Source: Selenomonas sp. AE3005 | GTDB taxonomy: Bacteria; Bacillota; Negativicutes; Selenomonadales; Selenomonadaceae | DNA: 64,000 bases | Direction: 5' to 3' | NCBI RefSeq assembly: GCF_000686945.1 | Contig: NZ_KK366040.1 | Span: 186,001-250,000, forward strand | Shown here: piece by piece, positions 15,981 through 23,604 of the stretch | Layout: every line of letters begins with the position of its first letter | Position numbering within the stretch: position 1 is the first letter of the stretch | Program-made: the position numbers and the translations under genes | Notes under the pieces: model-generated | What the model saw: only the letters and a program-made list of their open reading frames with translations | The model's database searches: none | What the model was told of the DNA's origin: nothing

Positions 15981-16541
15981 TTAAATAAATCCCGGGCGGA
16001 TATTCAGTTTCTGGCCATCGCGCAGGGTGACTTTTTGTACCAGGCAATTGCGCATACCCACCATAAAGAGCTCAAATTCGTCAGCATGGGGGAGTTTTTT
16101 GAGCAGTTCGTCCCGGCTGACTTTTTCCGTAAGGTTTTGGGCACCTTCCTTGCCGTTGGGGTCAAGTATCATGACGTAGTAATCGCTGGCAGGTACGTCC
16201 TTGATTTCAAATTTACCTTTTTCATCAGCGACAGCATGATAGATGGGCTGGTTGGCAGGAATTATCCCGTCCTGATACCATTTTTGTACGGCAGCGTAGG
16301 GCAGGGCAGCAAAGTTGATGTTGCGGTCAATAAGCCATATTTCGGCCCGTTCAGTTTTTTTCTTGTTTTTGGGAGCGCTCATATCCCACATCATGCCGGC
16401 TCCGGCGTCACTTTTGGCGATATGCATACCGCGTTCCGTATTGGGTGTATAGACGTTGCCGGTAATGGAACCGGCAGCCGAGGCGATGGCTGTGCTGAGA
16501 GCCCAAAGGCAAATTAACAGCAATGTAATATGGCGTTTCAT
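15981..16541 (-). CDS. Exported protein with carboxypeptidase-regulatory-like fold
   Basis: The 186-residue protein has a signal peptide (MKRHITLLLICLWALSTAIASAA). The middle segment HAVADEKGKFEIKDVPASDYYVMILDPNGKEG is typical of small Ig-like or transthyretin-like carboxypeptidase regulatory domains found on surface and periplasmic proteins. Two variable stretches flank it. No catalytic motif is visible. ATG 16541 is chosen with GAAAGGA upstream. It is 24 bases upstream of the carbonic anhydrase gene on the same strand and may share its transcript; a functional link is not evident. Confidence 0.72.
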   Translation of the reverse strand: MKRHITLLLICLWALSTAIASAAGSITGNVYTPNTERGMHIAKSDAGAGMMWDMSAPKNKKKTERAEIWLIDRNINFAALPYAAVQKWYQDGIIPANQPIYHAVADEKGKFEIKDVPASDYYVMILDPNGKEGAQNLTEKVSRDELLKKLPHADEFELFMVGMRNCLVQKVTLRDGQKLNIRPGFI

Positions 16542-16700
16542 ATATATCATCCTTTCTAAAATAATCCTTGTAGATATTCTTCGCTTTGCAGGAAAAAAAT
16601 CCTGCTGTGTTTGCCTGTAACATCATTTTGCGGTACACTAGAGAGCGACGGTATGCACGGCAAAAAATTAGGTGCAACTGTACGAAAGGAGTATTTATTT

Positions 16701-16973
16701 ATGACAGAATGGGAAAAGTATCAGCAAATTCGCCGGGAGGCCGTGTTTACGGGACTGGCATTGCTGGTACTTATTTTATTTTGGTGCTGGGCCGGGTTTG
16801 GTCTGGCCAGCGTAGAGACGGAGATTTTTGGTTTGCCGCTATGGGCAGTCACGTCAAGTATCGGTGTTTGGCTGTTTGCCATCGTGCTGGTGAAAATTTT
16901 GCTGAAATTCGTATTCCGGGATATGCCCTTGGAAGATAGTCAGGTGGAAAAGGGGGCTGATATCCATGAATAA
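16701..16973 (+). CDS. YhdT-like small membrane protein (DUF997)
   Basis: The 90-residue protein has two membrane helices (FTGLALLVLILFWCWAGFGL and LWAVTSSIGVWLFAIVLVKILL) and a charged C-terminus. YhdT/DUF997 proteins are encoded directly before panF-type sodium symporters in many bacteria, as here, where the next gene overlaps by eight bases. A role as accessory subunit is inferred from this pairing only. ATG 16701 follows GAAAGGAG. Confidence 0.85.
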   Translation: MTEWEKYQQIRREAVFTGLALLVLILFWCWAGFGLASVETEIFGLPLWAVTSSIGVWLFAIVLVKILLKFVFRDMPLEDSQVEKGADIHE

Positions 16974-18465
16974 TGGTGGTAATATGGCCGCGCTTTTACC
17001 TCTGCTGGTCTTTATGGCGGTGATGGTCGGCATTGGCTTTTATGTACGGCAGGTGCAGGCCCGGGGCTTTGCGAAAAACTTTGTTCAGCAGTATTTTATC
17101 GGCAATCATGATTTAGGCGGCTTTGTACTGGCCATGACTACGGTCGCTACATACAGCTCCGTGAGTTCTTTTGTCGGCGGCCCGGGCATGGCCTGGCAGA
17201 TTGGCTTTGGCTGGATTTACATGGCGGTTGTACAGGTGACAGCTATCTTCCTGGTGCTGGGTATCTTCGGTAAACGGGTGGCCCTGTTGTCGCGGAAGTT
17301 TGACGCGGTGACGGTAGTGGATATCATTCGGGAGCGCTTTCAGTCAGATGGACTGGCCAGCCTCGCGGCGTTCATCATCGTGTTGTTTTTCTGTGCAACG
17401 ATGACGGCGCAGTTTGTGGGCGGTGCTAAGCTGTTTGCGGCGGTGACGGGGTACAGCTATGAAATGGGCTTGCTGCTCTTTGGTCTGGCCGTGGTTGTCT
17501 ATACGACTGTCGGCGGATTCCGGGCGGTGGCGATTACGGATACCTGTTGTGCGCTGATGATGATGGTGGGGATTGTCCTGCTGCTGTACTATGTACTTGC
17601 GGCCGGGGGCGGTTATACGAATTTGATGGCTAATCTCCACAGCAGCCACCCGGAAATGTTTGAGCCGTTTTCCGGCGGTCACATGCCAGCCGGGCTGTAC
17701 CTGACACAGTGGATTTTGGTCGGTATCTGTACTATTGCCCTGCCGCAGTCAGTTGTGCGTGGCATCAGCTACAAGGATACGGCCAGCCTGCACCGGGCTA
17801 TGCTTATCGGTACGGTGGTCGTAGGTTTTATGAATATCGGCATCAATTTCACGGGGATTCTGTCCCATGGCGTGCTTACCGGTGACCTGGCCGCTTATGG
17901 CGGCGTGGATAATATCATTCCCAAAACCATCGTGACGGTTATGCCGCCGGCTCTGGTGGGGCTGGCTATTATCGGCCCCTTGGCGGCGTCCATTTCCACG
18001 ATTTCCGGCCTGCTGATTGTAGCGTCCTCAGCGATTATCAAGGACGTATACCTGCACCACGCGCATAAGCAGGGCAAAGAGCCGGGGACAAAGCAGCTGC
18101 GCCTCTTGTCCATGGCAGCTACGGCGGTTATCGGCGTGGTGGTCTTTGTAATTGCGCTGACACCGCCCAGTCTTATCTGGATTATCAATATGTTCGCCTT
18201 CGGTGGTCTGGAAACAGCGTTTTTCTGGATGCTGCTCCTGGGCCTCTTCTGGCGGCGCGCCAATAAGCTCGGAGCTTTGCTGTCCATGGGCGGCGGCACG
18301 GTGGTGTACTGTCTGACACAGGGGCTGGGCTTTAAGGTCATGGGCCTGCACCAGATAACCATCGGCATTACGGCCTCCCTGCTGTTCTTCCTGTTGGGCA
18401 CGTATTTAGGTAAGCCGCAGGACGAACGGGTGCTGGCCATGTTCTTTCCCCAGCGGGATAAATAG
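16966..18465 (+). CDS. panF: Sodium/pantothenate symporter, SSS family
   Basis: The 499-residue protein with about thirteen membrane segments belongs to the sodium:solute symporter family. Visible motifs include FIGNHDLGGFVLAMTTVATYSSVSSFVGGPG near residue 45 and the family region VGLAIIGPLAASISTISGLLIVASSAIIKD near 325, which holds the sodium-binding Ser/Thr. The preceding DUF997 gene makes pantothenate the most likely substrate, the known one for this pair. AAGGGGG precedes the ATG inside the upstream gene. A 16-bp terminator follows. Confidence 0.88.
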   Translation: MNNGGNMAALLPLLVFMAVMVGIGFYVRQVQARGFAKNFVQQYFIGNHDLGGFVLAMTTVATYSSVSSFVGGPGMAWQIGFGWIYMAVVQVTAIFLVLGIFGKRVALLSRKFDAVTVVDIIRERFQSDGLASLAAFIIVLFFCATMTAQFVGGAKLFAAVTGYSYEMGLLLFGLAVVVYTTVGGFRAVAITDTCCALMMMVGIVLLLYYVLAAGGGYTNLMANLHSSHPEMFEPFSGGHMPAGLYLTQWILVGICTIALPQSVVRGISYKDTASLHRAMLIGTVVVGFMNIGINFTGILSHGVLTGDLAAYGGVDNIIPKTIVTVMPPALVGLAIIGPLAASISTISGLLIVASSAIIKDVYLHHAHKQGKEPGTKQLRLLSMAATAVIGVVVFVIALTPPSLIWIINMFAFGGLETAFFWMLLLGLFWRRANKLGALLSMGGGTVVYCLTQGLGFKVMGLHQITIGITASLLFFLLGTYLGKPQDERVLAMFFPQRDK

Positions 18466-18491
18466 ACAAATACAAAATGGCGTTATAAACA

Positions 18492-18533
18492 AACAGCCAT
18501 GGAAGTTCAGGAAAAAACTTCCATGGCTGTTTT
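18492..18533. terminator. Bidirectional terminator between panF and azlD
   Basis: A perfect 16-bp stem (18492-18507 with 18516-18531) is followed by TTTTT. It sits between convergent genes. A GGCGTTATAA half-site of the palindromic repeat family precedes it at about 18479. Confidence 0.9.
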
Positions 18534-18543
18534 TATGTTTTCA

Positions 18544-18852
18544 TTACAGCAATACCAGTTCAACGCCAAATACGACAATACAGCAGGCTGCCGCCACTTT
18601 GAACAGGCTGAATCCTTTCCAGGCCAGGCCAATGCCGATAAGCAGGGCCAAAAGTCCGGCGTACGGGCTGCGGGTGGCGTCCATAATGGCGGGGAAGGTC
18701 ATCACGGCCAGTGTTACATAGGGGACGTAAAACAGGAAAGAGCGCAGGAATATGTTTTTGATGGGGCGGCGGATAAGGGTGACGGGGAGTATGCGAATCG
18801 CTATGGTTACGGCACTCATAACAAACAGGTAGATGTAAATGTCATGGTTCAT
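18544..18852 (-). CDS. azlD: AzlD family branched-chain amino acid export subunit
   Basis: The 102-residue protein has four hydrophobic helices and the AzlD pattern (AVTIAIRILPVTLI, RSFLFYVPYVTLAVMTFPAI, SPYAGLLALLIGIGLAWKGFSLFKVAAAC). AzlD is the small partner of AzlC in export of branched-chain amino acids and analogues. Usually azlC and azlD are adjacent. Here azlC lies 4 kb away on the same strand, beyond five other features, so the pair is split. The ATG is preceded by AAAGGAA. Confidence 0.85.
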   Translation of the reverse strand: MNHDIYIYLFVMSAVTIAIRILPVTLIRRPIKNIFLRSFLFYVPYVTLAVMTFPAIMDATRSPYAGLLALLIGIGLAWKGFSLFKVAAACCIVVFGVELVLL

Positions 18853-19014
18853 GGGAATGTTCCTTTCCTTTTGTATATGTTATCTATTGTAGGGGGCTGG
18901 TAGGGGATTGTAAAGGAAAAATTACCGTGGGGCAGGAAAAGAAGAATTTTGCAAGAAATAGATAACATGGCTTTATTGAGGCCGTAGGTAAACAATCTGC
19001 CCTAGGAGGTAAAA

Positions 19015-19530
19015 ATGGACTTCTTAAAACTTGCTAAAGACCGTTATTCCTGCAAGAAGTACAATCCGGACAAGAAAGTGCCGCAGGAATTGTTGGACAA
19101 AATTCTGCGGGCTGGCCAGTTGGCGCCTACTGCGAAGAACAGTCAGCCGCAGCATATCTACGTCATGCAGTCCGAGGACGCACTGCAGTTAGTAGACAGT
19201 CTGACGCCCTGCCGCTATGGTGCTCCGGTGGTACTGGCTGTGACCTATGACCAGCAGCAGGAGTTTAATTACCCCGGGGATAAATATTCGTCTGGTGCTG
19301 AAGATGCCAGTATCGTAGCCACGCACATGATGCTGGCTGCTGCAGCTGAAGGTGTAGACAGCTGCTGGCTGAATTTCTTTGACCCGGATAAGGCCGCAGA
19401 GGCGATGAAATTGCCGGAGAATGAAAAAGTAGTGCTGCTGTTGGATATCGGCTACGCCGCCGATGGGGTACGTCCTACGCCTACGCATGAAAAGACAAAG
19501 AGTATAGAGGAACTGGTAACATATTGCTGA
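19015..19530 (+). CDS. Nitroreductase family protein
   Basis: The 171-residue protein fits short FMN-dependent nitroreductases. It starts with the classic RYSCKKYNPDKKVPQELLDKIL, whose basic residues bind FMN phosphate, followed by AGQLAPTAKNSQPQHIYV, then AEDASIVATHMMLAAAAEGVDSCWL, and ends in the flavin-binding LLLDIGYAADG. Substrates in this family range widely (nitroaromatics, quinones, enoates) and cannot be called. AGGAGG lies six bases before the ATG. A terminator follows directly; no gene is clearly linked. Confidence 0.92.
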   Translation: MDFLKLAKDRYSCKKYNPDKKVPQELLDKILRAGQLAPTAKNSQPQHIYVMQSEDALQLVDSLTPCRYGAPVVLAVTYDQQQEFNYPGDKYSSGAEDASIVATHMMLAAAAEGVDSCWLNFFDPDKAAEAMKLPENEKVVLLLDIGYAADGVRPTPTHEKTKSIEELVTYC

Positions 19531-19534
19531 GGAA

Positions 19535-19575
19535 AAGCCCTATTGGAGTGTAAGGCTCCGATGGGGCCTTTTTTT
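19535..19575 (+). terminator. Terminator of nitroreductase gene
   Basis: AAGCCCTATTGGAG and CTCCGATGGGGCCTT form an imperfect stem, followed by six T residues. Confidence 0.75.
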
Positions 19576-19603
19576 AATATCCCGTTCATGCGTGCACAGG
19601 GTT

Positions 19604-20090
19604 CACGGGGGAGTAATTTTTCTGCCTCCGCTAAACGACACACCTCGTAAAATACTGCTGTCCAGTTACCTGCGCCGGGCAGGCCAACGGCGCTCCTTTA
19701 AGCGTAGTTGCTTAGCTGAGCCCAACAGTGTGCCGGCCTTCGCTGCGCTCAGGCAGTCGCTCCCCGCATAAAAATCACTCCCCCGTTCGCCCCCACAAAC
19801 GGCCTGTACAATTGCCACGAACTCGTTGCTCCCGTAACAAGAACATCGATGTGCCTGCCCCATATCACAGGGAAGAATACATTTAATGCGTACGTTACTT
19901 AGGGCGGAGGTGGTGATGCTTTTCGCAGTGGAACGACCGTCCGAACGCAGTGAGGACTGGCCCACAAACAACAGTCCCTGGACACTAAGATGAACAATCG
20001 CGCCGACTGCTTGCCGGCGCATGTAACTGGAAAAGTCTTTATTATGCTGGTGGGACATTCAGTGCAACAGCGAAAAGTATTACCACCTCC
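19604..20090. other. Gene-free stretch with two long-range stems; candidate structured RNA
   Basis: The 690-base gap between nitroreductase and methyltransferase genes has no convincing protein gene. It contains two long inverted repeats in tandem. First, about 16 bases near 19605-19620 (CGGGGGAGTAATTTTT) pair with 19770-19785 at one mismatch. Second, 21 bases at 19906-19926 pair with 20070-20090; read as plus-strand RNA, the only two non-Watson-Crick positions are G-U pairs. Each encloses 140-150 bases with further small palindromes. The frames here have unprotein-like composition. I could not match RNase P, tmRNA, SRP RNA, 6S or a group II intron domain V. A large non-coding RNA or a decayed mobile element are both possible. 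Confidence 0.4.
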
Positions 20091-20262
20091 ACCCGACTGA
20101 GCTGTAACAAATAAAATAAAGCAGGCACTAATCATCAAACTGCAATTTATATAGGTGATTTTGTTTTCTTGCACCGTAGTGGCAGGATTTCGTATTAGGG
20201 AGAGCGAATTATTCTAAGTGCGTTTATTCATAATTATGTAACTAAGGAAAGGTGTGTAAAAG

Positions 20263-21213
20263 ATGAACAAAATACTGCCAATTAGATGGCTTACTGTAAT
20301 GGTATTGGGATTATTTCTACTGTTGAGCGGCAAAAGCTGGGCGGCGGAGTTTGAGCCGGTTTCTTATACGGCTTATACGTCCCTGTTCTGGCTGCGTGAG
20401 GCCGGGGTGCCGGAGGCTGCGGAATATGCGAAGGCTACGGGCAAGACGCATCTTTTATTTACCGGGAAAATCAAGAATTTCTATACCCTGCAGCCTGTGA
20501 ATATGCTGTATCATGAAATGCGCTATGCCGCTATCAATCAGTATGTGCAGCAGAAAGGCTATAAAAATGTTATGGATATTGCCTGCGGCTTTTCGAGCCG
20601 CGGACTGTATATGGCCAGACATGGGGTGAAGTATATCGGGGCAGAGTTCCCGGCTGTGGCAGTTACCGGCAACGGTTATCTGCAAAAATGCCTGAAACCT
20701 GCTGAGCTGAAACTGGCCGCCTATGAAGTTGCTGACGCGACGGACAAGCAGCAAATGCTCGCAGCTGCCGATAAAATGGAAGGGCCTATCTGTATTGCCA
20801 TGGACGGTCTGATGATGTATCTTACCCATGAACAGCAGGCCAGTGTTTTGCAAAACATTAAGGCTGTACTGAAAAAGCATGGCGGCTGCTTTGTTACTTC
20901 TGATTTTTCTGCCCGTGATTTTGTCATGGATGCCTCGAAAGTTGTTTATGATGAAAAAAATGCTCGGGAAGTATACCGTGAATCGGCCAAAGTTTATGAG
21001 GAAATCGCTGAGGCAGACTTTGACCAGAAGTTCTTTGCCACTGATGCGGAAGTACAGAAGTTCATCACTGCTCAGGGACTTAAGGCACAGCAGATTCCCC
21101 TGTTCAGCGAACCTGTAAAACTCTATAGTGAAAAAGGGTTGAACAAAGTACAGCTGAAACGTCTGGACAATCTTAAGAAAGAGAAAATTTTATGGCTGAT
21201 AACGCTCGAATAA
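20263..21213 (+). CDS. Exported class I SAM-dependent methyltransferase-like protein
   Basis: The 316-residue protein begins with an apparent signal peptide or anchor (MNKILPIRWLTVMVLGLFLLLSGKSWAAEF). A Rossmann methyltransferase domain follows, with motif I VMDIACGFSSRGLYMARHGVKYIGAEFPAV (residues about 103-132) and a later acidic strand region (PICIAMDGLMMYLTHEQQASVLQNI). It resembles leucine-carboxyl-type O-methyltransferases. SAM is not expected outside the membrane, so the leader is odd: it may stay anchored, or it may bind something else. The next gene overlaps by 22 bases, so the two are co-translated. Confidence 0.8.
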   Translation: MNKILPIRWLTVMVLGLFLLLSGKSWAAEFEPVSYTAYTSLFWLREAGVPEAAEYAKATGKTHLLFTGKIKNFYTLQPVNMLYHEMRYAAINQYVQQKGYKNVMDIACGFSSRGLYMARHGVKYIGAEFPAVAVTGNGYLQKCLKPAELKLAAYEVADATDKQQMLAAADKMEGPICIAMDGLMMYLTHEQQASVLQNIKAVLKKHGGCFVTSDFSARDFVMDASKVVYDEKNAREVYRESAKVYEEIAEADFDQKFFATDAEVQKFITAQGLKAQQIPLFSEPVKLYSEKGLNKVQLKRLDNLKKEKILWLITLE

Positions 21214-22820
21214 GCGGTAGTCAGTTTGCCATGACGATGGAAAACTTCTCCCAGGCTATGGAATGGATTGCCGATAGTCTGGCCGGGGAGAAGGTTGAGC
21301 AGCATGAAATCTATATTATGCAGTTGCTGGTGGAGGAGTCATTTCTGCGCCTGGCCAAGCATAGCAACAATCAGGCGGATTTTTGTGTAAACCTTTCATG
21401 GCATAGTAAATTTAAGCGGTTAAGTTTGGTTATGTCTGCCAAGGGCGAGGCCTATAATCCCTTGCTGGTTTTACCCGAAGATACGGAAGATGAGCTTTCG
21501 GGGTATGCGATACTGTCTTCCCACCGTAAACGGCTGAAATACGCGCGCCGCCGGCGTGATGGTGTGAATAATGTCACCATTTTACTGCATGAACCTGGCA
21601 ATCAGGAAGTGCGTAATATTTTGACGGGGCTTGTTTTGGGTGCCGCCATGGGCATTTTTCTACATTATGCAGCCGGAGCGCAGACTAAGATTTGGCTGGA
21701 AGATGGCGTGATAGAACCGATACAGTCTATGTTTATCAGCGCCTTGATGATGGCTATTGCCCCCATGATATTTTTTTCAGTTATTTCGGGAATTTCCAGT
21801 ATGTCCTATTCCAGTAATATTGGGCGAATAGGCTGGCGTGTGGTTTTTTGGTCGTTAGGTAAACTGGCTTTTTATGTAATAATCGGCATACTGGCCGGAT
21901 ATCTAGTGGGCGGTATGACGGATATATTACCGGCACTGTTAGTAGGCGACCAGGCTGCTGTTGATAGCAGCCTCACGCTGCGCTCTTTAATTACCGGAAT
22001 TGTGCCTGGTAATGTCATTTCACCTTTTGCCAACAACAACATCATGCAGACCTTGTTCCTGGCGTGTTTCTGCGGTTTTATTTTAAATAAAATGGAGGGG
22101 CCGTTGGAATGGGCGCGGGAAGGCGTCAATTTCATGAACAGATTCACGATGAATGTCGTACAGATGGTAACCATGCTGCTGCCTTTTTTGGTATTCATAT
22201 CTATGGCCAGAATGGTCATGAAGATGGGGCTGGGGGTTCTGCTTACCTATGGCAAGCTGTTGTTGGTCATAGCTTTGGGCATGCCGTTATGTTTCATCGT
22301 TTCCAGTGTGCTTATCGGTGTGATTGCCAGGTTGTCGCCTGTGATTTTTCTGCAAAAGACGGTACGTTTCAGCGCTTTGCCCTTTTCCACCTGTAATTCC
22401 AGCGCCTGCCTGCCGGCAACGCTGCAGTTCTGTGAGGAAAAACTGGGGATAAGTGAGCGCCTGTCTAAATTTTCCGTGCCCGTGGGCATGCAGTTCAATA
22501 TGGACGGGATAGCCTATTATGTTTCTGTAGTGTCCATGATGCTGGCGTGTACTTTTTCTGTTACCATCGATGCTGATTTTTTGTTTTCCTTGTTTTGTGT
22601 AGAATTCTTGATGGCCATGACGGGGGTAGGCCTTATCGTCATGCCGCCGGTACTTGAGAGCATGGGGATTCCCGGGACGGCGGTCATGCATTTTATCGGC
22701 CTGGAACCGCTTATGGATATGCCGGGGACAGCACAGAATGTTGTGGGAAATATCACGTCGGCCTTATTGGTGGCCAAGCAGGAAGGCCAGGTAGATGAGA
22801 AAGTGTATAATTCGCTATAG
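21192..22820 (+). CDS. HATPase-like domain fused to sodium:dicarboxylate-type symporter
   Basis: Residues 1-130 look like a GHKL/HATPase domain of the RsbW (anti-sigma) type: IYIMQLLVEESFLRLAKHSNN matches the N-box region and SAKGEAYNPL the G1 region. From about 137 to 540 the protein is an SDF/DAACS symporter with eight helices and re-entrant loops, including the serine-rich FSTCNSSACLPATL and MQFNMDGIAYYVSV motifs. SDF carriers take up dicarboxylates or amino acids with sodium. The cytosolic ATPase-like domain suggests regulation or sensing. No Asp of a normal G1 DxGxG is obvious, so ATP binding is unproven. It overlaps the methyltransferase gene upstream. Confidence 0.82.
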   Translation: MADNARISGSQFAMTMENFSQAMEWIADSLAGEKVEQHEIYIMQLLVEESFLRLAKHSNNQADFCVNLSWHSKFKRLSLVMSAKGEAYNPLLVLPEDTEDELSGYAILSSHRKRLKYARRRRDGVNNVTILLHEPGNQEVRNILTGLVLGAAMGIFLHYAAGAQTKIWLEDGVIEPIQSMFISALMMAIAPMIFFSVISGISSMSYSSNIGRIGWRVVFWSLGKLAFYVIIGILAGYLVGGMTDILPALLVGDQAAVDSSLTLRSLITGIVPGNVISPFANNNIMQTLFLACFCGFILNKMEGPLEWAREGVNFMNRFTMNVVQMVTMLLPFLVFISMARMVMKMGLGVLLTYGKLLLVIALGMPLCFIVSSVLIGVIARLSPVIFLQKTVRFSALPFSTCNSSACLPATLQFCEEKLGISERLSKFSVPVGMQFNMDGIAYYVSVVSMMLACTFSVTIDADFLFSLFCVEFLMAMTGVGLIVMPPVLESMGIPGTAVMHFIGLEPLMDMPGTAQNVVGNITSALLVAKQEGQVDEKVYNSL

Positions 22821-22823
22821 TAA

Positions 22824-22862
22824 AACGCCCGTGGGACTGGCTGTCAGATCCACGGGCGTTAT
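22824..22862. terminator. Bidirectional terminator
   Basis: AACGCCCGTGG (22824-22834) and CCACGGGCGTT (22850-22860) lie between the symporter gene and azlC, which converge. Confidence 0.85.
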
Positions 22863-23585
22863 TTATTCTTCTTTTATGGGGTGCAGTATGGCACCGATGG
22901 TGGCAATTACTACCGTCAGGATAATCGTGCGTGTGCCGCCGGACAGCTCGCTGATGAGGGGCAGGTTGGCACAGGCAAAGCTGGCGATAAAGCTCACGGC
23001 AACCAAAGCGCCGATAATGCGGTTATCCCGGGCAGGAGGGATAATAACCCAGATAAACATACCAAACAAAGCGACGCTTAGAGCGCTGACCGCAGCCTCC
23101 GGCAGGAGGTTGCCGGCCATTACCCCCAGAGCCGTGCCTACAGACCAGCCCGGCAGAGCCAGGCTCATGGCTCCATAATTGTAATAGGGATTTAATGGGC
23201 CTTTGCGGGCAATGGTGATACCGAAGATTTCATCGGTGATATCAAAGCCCACCAATACACGGTGGAGAATGTTGGTATCCGGGGAGAATTTTTGGCTGAC
23301 CACGCAGCTCATCAGAAGATACCGGGCATTGGCCACAAGCGTCATAATTGCCAGTTCCAGATAGGGCGCGTCGGCGGCAATGATGGTGAAAGCCGCGTAT
23401 TCGCCGGCTGATGCATTATTGAATAAACTGGCTAAGAAACCTTCAAACGGTGTCAGACCGGCATTGCGGGCGGCAATGCCCAACGTAAAAGATACCACGA
23501 AATAACCAAGGGCAATGGGCATACCATCGCGCATGCCGTCAATAAAAGCTTCCCGGCGGGGGGACGTGGTTGTTGTAAGGGTCAT
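22863..23585 (-). CDS. azlC: AzlC family branched-chain amino acid export permease
   Basis: The 240-residue membrane protein has the AzlC signature GMRDGMPIALGYFVVSFTLGIAARNAGLTPFEGFLASLFNNASAGEYAAFTII, followed by NARYLLMSCVVSQKF and about seven helices. AzlC works with AzlD to export branched-chain amino acids. The partner azlD gene lies at 18544-18852, not adjacent as usual. GAAGG precedes the ATG. The thrE gene is 19 bases upstream on the same strand, so azlC is probably the second gene of a thrE-azlC amino-acid export operon. Confidence 0.9.
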   Translation of the reverse strand: MTLTTTTSPRREAFIDGMRDGMPIALGYFVVSFTLGIAARNAGLTPFEGFLASLFNNASAGEYAAFTIIAADAPYLELAIMTLVANARYLLMSCVVSQKFSPDTNILHRVLVGFDITDEIFGITIARKGPLNPYYNYGAMSLALPGWSVGTALGVMAGNLLPEAAVSALSVALFGMFIWVIIPPARDNRIIGALVAVSFIASFACANLPLISELSGGTRTIILTVVIATIGAILHPIKEE

Positions 23586-23604
23586 AAAGTACCTTCTTTC
23601 TTAA

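Noticed and set aside
19666-20058. 130-codon minus-strand frame in the nitroreductase-methyltransferase gap
   Set aside because: Arg/Ser/Cys-rich composition with no domain pattern, and it crosses strong stems; more likely non-coding.
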